Part shown: piece by piece, positions 15,489-25,526 of the stretch | How the letters are laid out: every line of letters starts with the position of its first letter | Numbering within the stretch: position 1 is the first letter of the stretch | NCBI GenBank assembly: GCA_028697255.1 | Contig: JAQVFM010000010.1 | Coordinates: forward strand, 1 to 42,790 | Direction: 5' to 3' | DNA from: Oscillospiraceae bacterium | Lineage (GTDB): Bacteria; Bacillota; Clostridia; Oscillospirales; Acutalibacteraceae | DNA: 42,790 bases | Position numbers and translations under genes: made by a program | The notes under the pieces: model-generated | Told to the model about the DNA's origin: nothing | The model's database searches: none | What the model saw: the letters and a program-made list of their open reading frames with translations, nothing else

Positions 15489-18032
15489 CTATTCTTCGTT
15501 ATCCTCGTTTTCTTTGTTTGTGTCGGCAGGCGACTCTTCTTCATCATCTAAAGCGTCGCATTTTTCCGGCATTTTGGTATCCGCATTGTCCTCTTCGTCT
15601 AATTCCTCTTGCGGAGCTCTTGCAAGCGAAACAATGCGTGCTCCGTCTTCAAGCCGCATAACACGGACACCCTTTGACGGGCGATGGCACAGCCTGATTT
15701 CGTTTGCCGCCATACGGATAATTATACCGTCCGACGCTATTAGTATAATATCATCGCTCACATCTACAACTTTAATTGCCGCAACATTGCCAAATTTTCT
15801 TGTATGGTAATTTATCAGACCTTTGCCGCCGCGTAATTGAATTCGGTAATCGTCAAGCTCGCTTAATCGTCCGTATCCTGTTTCTGTAACTGTCAGCAAA
15901 AATCCGTCATGCCGGCATACCGACATACCAATGACCTCATCACCCTTTTCAAGCGTAATGGCTTTTACTCCGCGCGCTGTACGTCCAAGCACGCGTGCAT
16001 CGTTTTCGTCAAAGCGTATCACTTTACCCTTACGCGTACCAACAATCAATGTTTGATACCCATCCGTCAGACGCACCCATGCAAGCTCGTCCCCTTCATC
16101 CAAATTAACGGCAATCAAACCGCTTTTTCTAACATTTGAATAAGCAGAGAGCCGTGTTCTCTTAATAATGCCTTTGCGCGTAACCATGCACAAATATTTC
16201 TCTTGATCAAGCTCCGATACGGGTATCATTGCAGTAACCTTTTCATCAGGTGAAAGCGGCAGCAGGTTGACTACGTTGACACCCTTTGCTGTACGGCTGC
16301 CTTCCGGCACCTCATAGCATTTGAGGCGATAGACACGACCCTCACTGGTAAAGAACATCACATAATCGTGACTTGAACATACAAACATGGTTTCGGCAAA
16401 ATCCTCGTCGCGCGTCGTCATTCCGATAATTCCGCGCCCTCCGCGACGCTGTGACTTATAAGTGTCGACCGCCTGTCTTTTAATATACCCAAAATGAGAC
16501 AATGTAAGCACACAATCTTCAACCGGAATTAAGTCCTCAATATCAACTTCGCCCGAAACCCGTGAAATTTCGGTGCGGCGTTCATCATTATATTTGTCCT
16601 TCATTTTTATGCATTCATCTTTAACGATAGCTTTTATCTTCTGTTCATCGGCAAGGATTGCTTTTAGCTCAATTATCGTTTGCTGCAATTCATTTAACTC
16701 GTCCTCAATCTTTTTGCGCTCAAGCCCTGCAAGTTGTCCAAGCCGCATTTTGACTATTGCGTCGGCCTGAATTTCGTCAAATTCAAACCGCTCCATCAGC
16801 CGCTGCCTGGCAACAGGAATATCATTAGACGATCGGATAATATTTATTACTTCATCAATATAATCACATGCCGTTTTCAATGCCTGCATGATATGTGCGC
16901 GTTCTTCCGCTTTACGCAAATCATAACGCGTACGGCGTGTTATGACATCGCTTTGGAATTTTATATATTCCCCGAGCATTTGTTTAAGTGTCAGGATTTT
17001 TGGCTCTCCATTTACTAAAGCCAGCATAATGACGCCAAACGTTGACTGCATCTGAGTAAACGTATAAAGCTGATTTAAGACAACCTGCGGGTTTGCATCT
17101 CTTTTCAAATCTATTACAATGCGCATTCCTTCACGGCTTGAATGGTCCACAACATCGGCAATGCCATCGATACGCTTGCTGTCTGCAAGCTCGATAATAG
17201 ATTTGACTAATTTTAATTTATTGACCTGGTAAGGAATTTCGGAAATAACAATTCTGAAACGCCCGTTTTGAATCTCCTCGATTTCTGTACGCGCCCGAAC
17301 AATCACGCGACCCCGTCCCGTGGCATACGCTGCGCGAATACCGGAATATCCCATAATTATGCCGCCGGTTGGGAAATCCGGACCTTTAATGTGTTCCATT
17401 ATTTCTGCCAATTCAGCATCGGGGTTGTCAATTAGCAGACATATTGCGTCAACAACCTCGCCAAGATTATGAGGCGGTATATTGGTTGCCATGCCGACTG
17501 CAATACCCGTCGATCCATTAACAAGCAGATTGGGAAACCTTGACGGCAAAACGACGGGCTCTTTTAAGCGATCGTCATAGTTTGGTGCATAATCCACTGT
17601 TTCTTTTTCGATATCGGCAAGCATATCAATTGCAATGCGGCTCATGCGCGCTTCGGTATATCTATATGCAGCAGCGGGGTGCCCGTCTATCGACCCGAAG
17701 TTTCCGTGTCCGTCAACCAAGGGATAGCGAAGCGAAAAATCCTGAGCCATACGAACCATGGCGTCATATACCGAAGCGTCACCATGGGGATGGTAACGAC
17801 CGAGCACGGAACCAACCGTATCCGCACTTTTTCGATACGCCTTATCAGGCGTCAGGCTGTTTTCATGCATCGTATACAGTATTCTGCGGTGCACAGGTTT
17901 AAGCCCGTCCCGGACATCGGGAAGTGCGCGCGCAATAATAACCGACATTGAATATTCGAGAAAGCTTTTTTTCATCTCTCGTTCAATATCAACATTAACC
18001 ACTTTATTTACGGGTTTGTTAAGTTCATCCAT
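15489..18032 (-). CDS. gyrA: DNA gyrase subunit A
   Basis: The 847-residue breakage-reunion subunit of gyrase, which introduces negative supercoils with GyrB. The catalytic tyrosine is Tyr125 in [10 protein letters not shown]. The quinolone-determining region reads [10 protein letters not shown] (81-90). The C-terminal beta-pinwheel begins with the GyrA box QRRGGRG, and an acidic tail of about 40 residues closes the protein. ATG 18032 (MDELNK) is preferred to an in-frame codon at 18071 because the family starts here. It is separated from gyrB by three YcxB-like genes, whereas the two gyrase genes are usually adjacent in Firmicutes. Alanine replaces the usual serine at position 86. Confidence 0.97.
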   Translation of the reverse strand: MDELNKPVNKVVNVDIEREMKKSFLEYSMSVIIARALPDVRDGLKPVHRRILYTMHENSLTPDKAYRKSADTVGSVLGRYHPHGDASVYDAMVRMAQDFSLRYPLVDGHGNFGSIDGHPAAAYRYTEARMSRIAIDMLADIEKETVDYAPNYDDRLKEPVVLPSRFPNLLVNGSTGIAVGMATNIPPHNLGEVVDAICLLIDNPDAELAEIMEHIKGPDFPTGGIIMGYSGIRAAYATGRGRVIVRARTEIEEIQNGRFRIVISEIPYQVNKLKLVKSIIELADSKRIDGIADVVDHSSREGMRIVIDLKRDANPQVVLNQLYTFTQMQSTFGVIMLALVNGEPKILTLKQMLGEYIKFQSDVITRRTRYDLRKAEERAHIMQALKTACDYIDEVINIIRSSNDIPVARQRLMERFEFDEIQADAIVKMRLGQLAGLERKKIEDELNELQQTIIELKAILADEQKIKAIVKDECIKMKDKYNDERRTEISRVSGEVDIEDLIPVEDCVLTLSHFGYIKRQAVDTYKSQRRGGRGIIGMTTRDEDFAETMFVCSSHDYVMFFTSEGRVYRLKCYEVPEGSRTAKGVNVVNLLPLSPDEKVTAMIPVSELDQEKYLCMVTRKGIIKRTRLSAYSNVRKSGLIAVNLDEGDELAWVRLTDGYQTLIVGTRKGKVIRFDENDARVLGRTARGVKAITLEKGDEVIGMSVCRHDGFLLTVTETGYGRLSELDDYRIQLRGGKGLINYHTRKFGNVAAIKVVDVSDDIILIASDGIIIRMAANEIRLCHRPSKGVRVMRLEDGARIVSLARAPQEELDEEDNADTKMPEKCDALDDEEESPADTNKENEDNEE

Positions 18033-18089
18033 AATTAAATCCAAGCCTTTCCGTGCCGCAAGCCGGCACATTGAATATAATATTTAATG

Positions 18090-19283
18090 TTATGAAGCGG
18101 GATAATGACTGTCGACAAAGCTGCGTAAAGCATCTTTGTCTGCAACACACCTTGTCGGAATGCTCAAAATGGCATAGCGCGAATAAAACTTAAAGCTGTC
18201 GTTAGCAGCAACCGCCCGCGTAATCTCGGACCATTTTAGCCTGATTTCAGATACATTTGTGCGGGATTTAACAATTATGCCTTGTTCAGTAAAACATACC
18301 GATATATCGGTATTCGCATTATCATATATTAACTTGGCTTTTGTACGTGTGCCCGGCACCTGAAGCAAAAACACAATTGTGTTGATCACTAAATATACAA
18401 CTAATCCCGCCCCGAAGCTATATAAAAATCCTATCGTAAGTCCTGCAATCAAAGCAAAAACACTGTAAGCCGGAAGCATTTTCATAAACGCATTTAGTGC
18501 CGTGTCCCATGCCGTTTTTATAAATTCATCTTTGTTATAATTAACATTTATATGAATACCGCTATCGGTATCCCACTCGTTTGCAGGTGAATCTGTTTTT
18601 GGCAAAATGCAAGGCTTTTCTGCCGGAATTATGCGGTCTTCAATGCGTTGCCGTACGGGCGGTATGCCAATAAAAACTGCGCGCCTCACTTCCTGTGTAT
18701 TGACCTTATCTATACAACGGGCAGGTATTACAATTGCCGGCTGCTTTGGTGACAAAAATATTATCATGTCCCTTGTTTCAATATACAGAACATTGTCCGA
18801 AAAGCTAAGAGTAACTGTTGTCTTTTGGCTTTGTTTTTGAATTCTATCAGGATATACAGAAATTATGCCATAATATGTGTGTCCGGTTAAGCGACTTTGT
18901 TCATACGCCCGTTGAGCCGCCCTTTTCACATATGACGGTGCTCCGTAGAACGCGGCAATACCGGCAGCGGCAGCAAATATCAGCATTAATACAAGCGAGG
19001 GGTTTATGCTGCGGTATGCAATAAAATCGCTCAATAGCATAAACAAGACTATTGCCGATATACCGATGTGCAATATCATCTGCCCTTTGCGAAGCCTTAA
19101 CAGACCGGTTGTCGCAGATACAATCATGTTAAACCTAACAAACTCATCGCGTGAAATATCAACAGGGAAGCTTGCCATACTTCCTAAAGGAGACAATCCA
19201 TCTGTGCATAAACGTGTAGGAGCGTCTTTTAAGCAAACCTCTTGCCCATGAACGTCTTCATTATTGTTTTCCATATAATCCAT
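18090..19283 (-). CDS. Tandem YcxB-like membrane protein (two domain copies)
   Basis: A 397-residue protein that looks like two fused copies of the unit seen in its two upstream neighbours. Each copy has a DEF-containing lead-in, a pair of membrane helices (about 68-88 and 95-113; 272-291 and 293-308) and a beta-rich cytoplasmic part ending in an IPxRC motif (IPARC 186-190 and IPTRC 375-379). This resembles the YcxB-like C-terminal domain (PF14317), whose function is unknown. ATG 19283 is preferred because GGGGAG lies seven bases upstream; a TTG at 19307 would overlap the preceding stop codon. It is the third of three such genes between gyrB and gyrA. Confidence 0.7.
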   Translation of the reverse strand: MDYMENNNEDVHGQEVCLKDAPTRLCTDGLSPLGSMASFPVDISRDEFVRFNMIVSATTGLLRLRKGQMILHIGISAIVLFMLLSDFIAYRSINPSLVLMLIFAAAAGIAAFYGAPSYVKRAAQRAYEQSRLTGHTYYGIISVYPDRIQKQSQKTTVTLSFSDNVLYIETRDMIIFLSPKQPAIVIPARCIDKVNTQEVRRAVFIGIPPVRQRIEDRIIPAEKPCILPKTDSPANEWDTDSGIHINVNYNKDEFIKTAWDTALNAFMKMLPAYSVFALIAGLTIGFLYSFGAGLVVYLVINTIVFLLQVPGTRTKAKLIYDNANTDISVCFTEQGIIVKSRTNVSEIRLKWSEITRAVAANDSFKFYSRYAILSIPTRCVADKDALRSFVDSHYPAS

Positions 19284-19303
19284 TAAACCTCTCCCCGGGT
19301 AAT

Positions 19304-19843
19304 TCAAATCGTTTTCGAGCCGCCCGAATCAGTATGAAGTATCTGCCGAAGCTTGTTTTGTTGTTCGGGGGTTAGCAGGCGTTTCGGAATTGAGATGCTA
19401 AGCTCTCGGCCTACCGCCATTATAAACAGTGTAGGGGTTTCGCTCCATCTGGTTAGCTGCGATATTGAAATCTTTCCCTGCACCCATTCATTTTTTATCA
19501 CAATCAAGTCGTCTTTAATTGTATATGTCGTCGCATAATGCAAATCGGGCTTTTCATTAAATTCACGAGCTGCTGCCGCCTTATCGAATACAGGTGCAAA
19601 AATTCCGTCATAACAGGCTGCTACCAATCCCGACAGTATTAGACAAAAAGCTGCTGCCGGCGACAATGATATATTATCTCCGAAGAACAACCCGGCAAAG
19701 CCGAGTATGATCAATACGGCGCTTATGACATTAAATAGCGGCACAATATGCCTGCGTGATTTTCTCTTTTCGTGCGCAACAGCCTCACAGTATTCTTCAC
19801 GCGTAACAAGAACGCTGAGTTTTATATCGCTATCATGGCACAC
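19304..19843 (-). CDS. YcxB-like membrane protein
   Basis: A 179-residue protein with two membrane helices (about 34-54 and 61-80) and a beta-rich C-terminal part containing ETPTLF (135-140) and IPKRL (152-156). These match ETPQLF and IPKRC in the gene before it. The layout fits the YcxB-like family (PF14317), function unknown. GTG 19843 is preferred since GGGAGG lies seven bases upstream; a TTG at 19858 sits on top of that ribosome site. It is 20 bases after the 188-residue paralogue and 20 bases before the tandem paralogue, so all three are almost certainly co-transcribed. Confidence 0.7.
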   Translation of the reverse strand: MCHDSDIKLSVLVTREEYCEAVAHEKRKSRRHIVPLFNVISAVLIILGFAGLFFGDNISLSPAAAFCLILSGLVAACYDGIFAPVFDKAAAAREFNEKPDLHYATTYTIKDDLIVIKNEWVQGKISISQLTRWSETPTLFIMAVGRELSISIPKRLLTPEQQNKLRQILHTDSGGSKTI

Positions 19844-19863
19844 AAAAACGCCTCCCAAAAAAG

Positions 19864-20430
19864 TTAAAAAGCCCAGTTTTTCATTACTCGTCTTTTACGA
19901 GCAAACACATGCCGTAAAAACTTAACTATATTATCGGCATTTTCGGTTGGCAAACACCGTTTCGGTATAATCAATATACGCTCTCTGTCCTTTATGAGAA
20001 CAAATAGCTGTGGTGTTTCAATACAGCCTGCCATCAGCGCGTATGAGTCATTAAATGTAAGATTTTCCGTTGATGTTACAACAGTATCCGCATTGAGCTT
20101 AATTGTAGCCTTTGCCATCAACGTTTTATATGTTAAATAGTCGCGTGACGCCTGCGTTTCTATCTTTTTGGGCACAACAAAAAAGAAAACCATAAGCAGC
20201 ACAGGGCAGCAAAAACACAGCAATAACGGCAAAAACACCGATGAGTAGTTGTGGCGAAACCAGTCTAACGAACACAATCCCGCAAATAATAACGCAGCCG
20301 CTATAAAAACAACTAACGGAAGTGGACGCAACCAACCACCTGCGCGTTCGGCAAGCAGCCACGCATCTTTATATTCTTTATCGGTCGGGTCTATGGATAT
20401 TTCAGCTTTGTTTAACAACTGTTCACTCAT
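19864..20430 (-). CDS. YcxB-like membrane protein
   Basis: A 188-residue protein with two membrane helices (about 38-56 and 64-87), then a soluble beta-rich part with ETPQLF at 138-143 and IPKRC at 155-159, and a basic C-terminus. The order of helices, strands and the IPKR motif is that of YcxB-like proteins (PF14317). ATG 20430 has AGGGGTG upstream. It follows gyrB by 29 bases on the same strand. Function unknown. Confidence 0.7.
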   Translation of the reverse strand: MSEQLLNKAEISIDPTDKEYKDAWLLAERAGGWLRPLPLVVFIAAALLFAGLCSLDWFRHNYSSVFLPLLLCFCCPVLLMVFFFVVPKKIETQASRDYLTYKTLMAKATIKLNADTVVTSTENLTFNDSYALMAGCIETPQLFVLIKDRERILIIPKRCLPTENADNIVKFLRHVFARKRRVMKNWAF

Positions 20431-20459
20431 GTGGTTTGTTCACCCCTATTAGAACACCG

Positions 20460-22409
20460 TTATATATCCAAGTTTTTAACATACTTTGCATTCTTTTCAA
20501 TAAATTCGCGTCTTGGCTCAACCTTGTCCCCCATTAATATTGTGAATGTTTCGTCTGCAGCAGCATAATCATCATTTTCAACTCTTAACATTGTTCTGAA
20601 AGCCGGATCCATTGTGGTTTCCCAAAGTTGCTCTGGATCCATCTCACCAAGACCTTTATAGCGTTGAATATCTGCTTTGCCGCCAAACTCGGCAATATAC
20701 TTGTCTCTTTGTTCATCCGAAAAAGCATACCTTACTTGTTTGCCTTTTGACACCTTGAACAGCGGCGGCTGTGCGATATATACGTGACCGTTATCGACAA
20801 GTGGGCGCATATACCTGAAAAAGAAAGTAAGCAGAAGTGTTCTTATATGCGAGCCGTCAACATCTGCGTCGGCCATGATGATTACTTTTCCGTATCTTAG
20901 CTTGCTTATGTCAAAATCTTCCCCTATGCCGCAGCCCAATGCAACGACAACAGGAATCAATTTCTCATTTGCGTATACTTTATCAATTCTTGCCTTTTCA
21001 ACATTAAGCATTTTTCCCCATAAAGGCAAAATAGCCTGAAAATTGCGGTCTCGCCCCTGAATTGCCGAGCCGCCCGCCGAATCTCCCTCAACGATATAAA
21101 GCTCTGTTCGTTCCGGGTCATTCCATATACAATCGGCAAGCTTTTCGGGCATGCGTGTTGATGACAAACCGCTTTTTTTGCGTGCAAGCTCCCTTGCATG
21201 CTGCGCCGCCTCGCGAACACGTGCCGCATTAATCGATTTTTCAAGAATTGCACGGGCAACATTTGGGTTCTCTTCAAGAAACGACACGAGCTTTTCTCCC
21301 AAAAGAGAATTTACGAGCGAACCCATCGAAGTGTTGCCAAGCTTTGCTTTTGTTTGCCCTTCAAACTGTGCGTCCTTGAGCTTTACACTAATTACTGCAA
21401 TCAGGCCTTCGCGCACATCGTCGCCTTTTAGGCTGGAGTCGTTGTCCTTTAACATCCCGTGCTTTCTTGCATAATCATTAAAAATACGTGTAATTGCAGT
21501 TTTAAACCCTGTTTCATGTGTACCACCGTCTACGGTATGAATGTTGTTTGCAAAAGACACTATAATTTCGTTATAGCTGTCATTGTATTGCAATGCAACT
21601 TCGGCTATTGAATCGTCAACTTTTGTTGATAAAAAAATTACATCGGGATGCAAAACATGATATCCTCTGGTTTTATTCATATATTCAACAAAAGAAGCTA
21701 TTCCGCCCTCATAGCAGAATTTTTCATTGCGTATAGCATTGGGATCACGCAAATCGTTTAGCCGTATATTAAGCCCTGCATTAAGGAATGCCTGTTCGCG
21801 CAGCCGTTTTTGTAGCACTTCGAAATCATATTCGGTTGTTTCGGTGAATATTTGCGGATCAGCCTTAAATCGTATAAGAGTGCCGTTATGGCTCGAATCA
21901 CTAATAACACTAAGCTCGGTTACGGCAACCCCGCGTTCAAAGCGCTGATGGTATACCTTGCCGTCGCGGGAAATATCGACCTCAAGCCATTCGGATAGCG
22001 CATTTACGACCGACATGCCCACACCGTGAAGACCTCCGGAAACTTTATACCCGCTACCGCCAAACTTGCCGCCCGCATGCAGTACGGTCAACACAACAGT
22101 GACGGTTGGTATTCCGAGTTTTTCGTTAATACCCACCGGTATACCTCTTCCGTTGTCACGGACAGAAATTATATTTCCCGGCAGTATGTCTACATCAATT
22201 TGTGTGCAAAATCCGGCAAGGGCTTCATCAATTGAATTATCAACAATTTCATATACAAGGTGATGCAATCCTTTAGGGCCGGTCGAGCCGATATACATGC
22301 CGGGGCGTTTGCGGACAGCATCGAGACCCTCAAGCACCTGAATCTGACTTTCATCATATGATGATGCATCCCCTGCTAAATTCATGCTATTTTCCATCCC
22401 GGTTTCCAT
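20460..22409 (-). CDS. gyrB: DNA gyrase subunit B
   Basis: The 649-residue ATPase subunit of gyrase. The GHKL ATPase has [10 protein letters not shown] (about 54-63) and the glycine-rich [14 protein letters not shown] lid. The Toprim domain has EGDSAGGSA with catalytic Glu and the metal-binding DADVDG, followed by the C-terminal [17 protein letters not shown] block. It starts at ATG 22409 with GGAGG upstream. It lacks the extra insertion found in enterobacterial GyrB, as normal for Firmicutes. Its place after remB and recF is standard; the three YcxB-like genes after it are not. Confidence 0.98.
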   Translation of the reverse strand: METGMENSMNLAGDASSYDESQIQVLEGLDAVRKRPGMYIGSTGPKGLHHLVYEIVDNSIDEALAGFCTQIDVDILPGNIISVRDNGRGIPVGINEKLGIPTVTVVLTVLHAGGKFGGSGYKVSGGLHGVGMSVVNALSEWLEVDISRDGKVYHQRFERGVAVTELSVISDSSHNGTLIRFKADPQIFTETTEYDFEVLQKRLREQAFLNAGLNIRLNDLRDPNAIRNEKFCYEGGIASFVEYMNKTRGYHVLHPDVIFLSTKVDDSIAEVALQYNDSYNEIIVSFANNIHTVDGGTHETGFKTAITRIFNDYARKHGMLKDNDSSLKGDDVREGLIAVISVKLKDAQFEGQTKAKLGNTSMGSLVNSLLGEKLVSFLEENPNVARAILEKSINAARVREAAQHARELARKKSGLSSTRMPEKLADCIWNDPERTELYIVEGDSAGGSAIQGRDRNFQAILPLWGKMLNVEKARIDKVYANEKLIPVVVALGCGIGEDFDISKLRYGKVIIMADADVDGSHIRTLLLTFFFRYMRPLVDNGHVYIAQPPLFKVSKGKQVRYAFSDEQRDKYIAEFGGKADIQRYKGLGEMDPEQLWETTMDPAFRTMLRVENDDYAAADETFTILMGDKVEPRREFIEKNAKYVKNLDI

Positions 22410-22444
22410 GGGTTTTACCTCCGTTTGCGTATAAGTTCTTTAAT

Positions 22445-22735
22445 TTAGCGTTCCGAATAAGACAGTAAATCTGAATTCCCCTCGTTAAATGCCGCCCGTT
22501 TTCTCAGCGTTGCAGAAGAAATCTGGGAAATATAAACGGTTTCCTTGCCCGCACTGTCTACACAAACTATATAAGTTTTCGGAAACTCGTCTGATATATT
22601 AAAAACACGTCCGCCCTTTTGCGCGTCGTATAAAAAACGGCGCGAGCAATTTGATACGGTTGATGTTTCCAAATCGAATATGCCCACAATATCATTAATT
22701 AGCACAACCGTATCCTGGCCAAGGTGCAGATACAT
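22445..22735 (-). CDS. remB: Extracellular matrix regulator RemB (DUF370)
   Basis: A 96-residue protein of the DUF370/RemA-RemB family. It opens with MYLHLGQDTVVLINDIVGIFDLE, has a SRRFL motif, and a strand-rich C-terminal half (KTYIVCVDSAGKETVYIS). In Bacillus subtilis the recF-gyrB neighbour of this family (RemB/YaaB) affects matrix gene expression, and the related RemA is a DNA-binding ring. It lies between recF and gyrB as in Bacillus. Its biochemical role here is an inference. Confidence 0.88.
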   Translation of the reverse strand: MYLHLGQDTVVLINDIVGIFDLETSTVSNCSRRFLYDAQKGGRVFNISDEFPKTYIVCVDSAGKETVYISQISSATLRKRAAFNEGNSDLLSYSER

Positions 22736-22752
22736 GTACTTTCCTCCAATAC

Positions 22753-23850
22753 CTAATGTTCTTGCGTGATTTGCCCTTGTTCAATTTTAAATACCCGCCC
22801 GCCGGTTAAGCGATAAACCGGTGATGGGTCACAGCATGTTAAAAAAACCTGCCAGCCATTTATGTGATTTAATATATAATCCTGACGACTGGTGTCAAGT
22901 TCGCTTAAAACATCATCCAATAGAGCGACCGGCTGTTCTCCTGTCTCTTCTTTAAGAATTGACGCTTCTGCAAGTTTTAGTGAAAGAACCGCCGAACGCT
23001 GTTGTCCTTGTGACCCGTATATACGCACCGGCTTTGATTTGATTTCCACCGACAAATCATCTCGGTGGGCACCCACTGTGGTAAACCCTGCTGCAATATC
23101 AGTATCTATTTTCTGCTTTAATTGCAGCAATAGGTTTTGATACGCTGTTTTGAGAGCAGTAGTTTCATCGCCCGCACAAGAGTCATACTTAATATTCAAG
23201 GTCTCACTTCCTCGCGATATGCCGGCGTATATTTTCTGCACTGCCGGATTCAGCCGCCGGATATATGCAGTGCGCGCCGCAAAAACCTGAGTTGAGGCAA
23301 ATGCAAGCTTTTCATCCCAAATGTCAATTCCAGCAGACGAGCCGCCATCTCTGATACTTTTTAATAGCGAATTTCTTTGAACAAGAGCGCGCTGATAATC
23401 AGCGAGAATTTTATGATATGCCGGTCTTAGCTGACAATAAGCGGAGTCTAAAAATTTGCGGCGCTCTTCGGGACCATCTTTTATAAGAGATAGATGTGCA
23501 GGAGAAAAAACTACTGCGCGAAAACGTCCCGACAGCTTAACCGAAGAAGAAAGCGGAATTCCGCCAATTTTTGCAATCCGCCGTTTTTCGATAAAAATCT
23601 CAGCTTTTTGCTCTCTTCCCCCCGAATTAAAGCACAGCTTAAGTTCGGCCCTGTTTCTGTCAAACGCAACTGTTTCACTGTCTTTTGCGCCGCGAAAACT
23701 TCGCGAGCCCGTAAATAACCACAAGGCCTCAAGCAAGTTTGTCTTTCCCTGGGCATTTTTTCCGTATATTATATTGATGTCAAACGCCGGACAGAAAACT
23801 CCCGTTTTAAGATTGCGAAATCCGTCAAATTCCATCCGGTTTACCAACAA
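22753..23850 (-). CDS. recF: DNA replication and repair protein RecF
   Basis: A 365-residue SMC-like ATPase that helps load RecA at gaps. Walker A is GKNAQGKT at residues 30-37. The D-loop and Walker B region reads VALLDDVLSELDTSRQ, and the ABC-type signature region is YGSQGQQRSAVLSLKLAE. Length is normal. It follows the S4-domain gene by 15 bases, in the classical dnaA-dnaN-yaaA-recF order. The start codon overlaps the usual LVNRMEFDGFRN beginning of the family. Confidence 0.96.
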   Translation of the reverse strand: MLVNRMEFDGFRNLKTGVFCPAFDINIIYGKNAQGKTNLLEALWLFTGSRSFRGAKDSETVAFDRNRAELKLCFNSGGREQKAEIFIEKRRIAKIGGIPLSSSVKLSGRFRAVVFSPAHLSLIKDGPEERRKFLDSAYCQLRPAYHKILADYQRALVQRNSLLKSIRDGGSSAGIDIWDEKLAFASTQVFAARTAYIRRLNPAVQKIYAGISRGSETLNIKYDSCAGDETTALKTAYQNLLLQLKQKIDTDIAAGFTTVGAHRDDLSVEIKSKPVRIYGSQGQQRSAVLSLKLAEASILKEETGEQPVALLDDVLSELDTSRQDYILNHINGWQVFLTCCDPSPVYRLTGGRVFKIEQGQITQEH

Positions 23851-23865
23851 AGCAAAGTCCGCCTT

Positions 23866-24108
23866 TCATTCGCTTTTATAGCGGGGTTTTCCTTTAACGA
23901 CATAAGCGGTTTTATCTGTTTTAATCTGTATCAAATCACCGTCATAAAGCTTGCGCCCTCGCTCAAAGCAAACATCACCGTTAACTAAAATATCGCCATT
24001 AATTATCCAAATTTTTGCTTGTCCGCCGGTAGCTGCCCGGCCGGCAAGCTTTAAGAAAGAATCAAGCTTTATATTTTCGGTTGAAATTTCGACAGTTTCT
24101 GCATTCAT
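23866..24108 (-). CDS. yaaA: S4-domain RNA-binding protein (YaaA type)
   Basis: An 80-residue protein made almost entirely of an S4-like RNA-binding domain: LDSFLKLAGRAATGGQAKIWI followed by the NGDILVNGDVCFERGRKL strand-loop-strand. The family member between dnaN and recF in Bacillus is YaaA (RlbA), linked to ribosome assembly. Its ATG overlaps the dnaN stop codon by four bases, so the two are translationally coupled. Confidence 0.9.
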   Translation of the reverse strand: MNAETVEISTENIKLDSFLKLAGRAATGGQAKIWIINGDILVNGDVCFERGRKLYDGDLIQIKTDKTAYVVKGKPRYKSE

Positions 24109-25205
24109 CTTTTAATCCTCACTGGTAATACAAGGAACAAAAACGATTCTCCCGATATAGGCAGCAATTTCATCGGTGAAAGCGGACCGCATAATTCTAT
24201 GCGTATTTCATCAGTTTCGGTGTTTTTAAGTGCTTCAAGAAGGTATCGGCTGTTAAAACCCATTTCAACCGGTTCTCCTTCAATTTCAGCATTAACCGAG
24301 TCGCATGCACTTCCGAGCGCAGTCGTACAAGAAAACGATATTTTGCCATCCCCAAACTCACAAATCAAAGGGGATTTTAACTTATCGCTTATTACTATTG
24401 ATGCGCGCTCTACTGAATCTATCATTTCCCTTGTTTTTACTTTTATTATTGACGATGATTGCTCCGGAATTGCCTTCCTATACGGCAGAAATTCACCATC
24501 AAGCAATCGTGAAATAACAGCATATCCGTCAATTTCAAATACTATATGGCGTCTACCGACAGCTATAGATATTGGATTTTCCTCATCGGTCAAAAGTTTT
24601 AAAACCTCAGACAGCGTTTTGCCCGGCACAACAAAACGCAGTTCTTCACTGCTTTGCACTTTCTCACATCTCATTGCAAGCCGCGATCCGTCTATCGCCA
24701 CCAAGTGTAAATCATTATTTCCCAATTCAAACTGAATTCCGGTATGTACCGGGCGATTGTCGGTTTGTGCTACCGCAAAAATCGTTTGCCTTATCATACT
24801 TTTTATTGTGTTTTGAGGCACGGTAAAACCGGCACCGTCACTGACAGACGGTAATTCAGGATATTCGTCAGCTGATATGCCCATTATTGTAAACTTAGCC
24901 TGTCCGCTTTCTATTGTGGTTATAAGTTTTTCGTCGGTACGAATAAATACATTGTCAGCCGGTAACCGCCTTACTATGTCGCTAAAAATCCGTGCGCCGA
25001 GCACTGTTGCTCCCGGTTCACGCACCTGGGCTTCTATTGTTGTTGTTATTCCCATGTCAAGATCATACCCTGCCAAAAAAAGCGAATTACCCGATGCACG
25101 AAGAAGAATACCCTCCAAAGCGGGAAGAGAGGATTTTGACGACGCGGCGTGTTGAACATTTCCTACCGCATCTATTAAAGCTTGTTTATTGCAATACATA
25201 TTCAT
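24105..25205 (-). CDS. dnaN: DNA polymerase III beta subunit (sliding clamp)
   Basis: A 366-residue ring-forming clamp with three similar domains, which tethers polymerase to DNA. It begins MNMYCNKQALIDAVGNVQHAASSK and ends with the LLPISGESFLFLVLPVRI block typical of the third domain. ATG 25205 is chosen because AAGAAAGG lies about ten bases upstream and the family begins here; an in-frame codon at 25244 would add an unlikely N-terminus. It lies 321 bases after dnaA, an unusually long gap that may contain replication-origin elements. Confidence 0.97.
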   Translation of the reverse strand: MNMYCNKQALIDAVGNVQHAASSKSSLPALEGILLRASGNSLFLAGYDLDMGITTTIEAQVREPGATVLGARIFSDIVRRLPADNVFIRTDEKLITTIESGQAKFTIMGISADEYPELPSVSDGAGFTVPQNTIKSMIRQTIFAVAQTDNRPVHTGIQFELGNNDLHLVAIDGSRLAMRCEKVQSSEELRFVVPGKTLSEVLKLLTDEENPISIAVGRRHIVFEIDGYAVISRLLDGEFLPYRKAIPEQSSSIIKVKTREMIDSVERASIVISDKLKSPLICEFGDGKISFSCTTALGSACDSVNAEIEGEPVEMGFNSRYLLEALKNTETDEIRIELCGPLSPMKLLPISGESFLFLVLPVRIKR

Positions 25206-25526
25206 AAATAACAAACCTTTCTTATAGTAGTATATAGTAGGCACTGTTGAAATGGTTAAAAACTGTCATTTTTGAGATAAACTCTAATGTTTTTGTGTTT
25301 TTTTCCTGTCGATACTCTGTTATTATTTTTGGGTAAAATGTGAAAAGAAAAAAAACTATTCACACACGCGTTGAAATTTGTTGGTGGAATAAGGAAAACT
25401 AAGTTTAAAAGCTTATTTAGTGTTGAAACTCGTAGAATATATTCCACCTCATTGTAAAGCTTGGTCAGAAAACGGCTGAACAAGTAGACTCTTAATGTTG
25501 AATTGCTGTTTATAATATGATGAAAC
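25206..25526. promoter_or_regulatory. dnaA-dnaN intergenic region, candidate origin segment
   Basis: A 321-base A/T-rich gap with no convincing gene. It holds a perfect 9-bp inverted repeat, GGTGGAATA at 25383-25391 and TATTCCACC at 25440-25448. There are two near-matches to the DnaA box, each with one mismatch (CTATTCACA at 25356-25364 and TGTTTATAA at 25507-25515). There is no cluster of standard boxes. The gap could be one lobe of the origin, as in Bacillus, or simply the dnaN leader. Confidence 0.45.
25383..25448. repeat. Inverted repeat GGTGGAATA / TATTCCACC in the dnaA-dnaN gap
   Basis: Two perfect 9-base arms (25383-25391 and 25440-25448) separated by 48 bases of A/T-rich sequence. 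The spacing suits two bound proteins more than a hairpin. The arms do not match the DnaA box. Confidence 0.6.

Noticed and set aside
21510-21525. Third parS-like site, TGTTTCATGTGTACCA
   Set aside because: It matches the local parS variant at 14 of 16 bases, but it falls on codons for the conserved GTHET stretch of GyrB. Degenerate, probably coincidental.
22150-22165. Possible Noc-binding site around ATTTCCCGG in gyrB
   Set aside because: Only the left half of ATTTCCCGGGAAAT is present; no full site was found in the window.
25256-25483. 75-residue frame on the minus strand in the dnaA-dnaN gap
   Set aside because: It begins with TTG, has no ribosome site, shows low-complexity A/T-driven composition and no recognisable motif.
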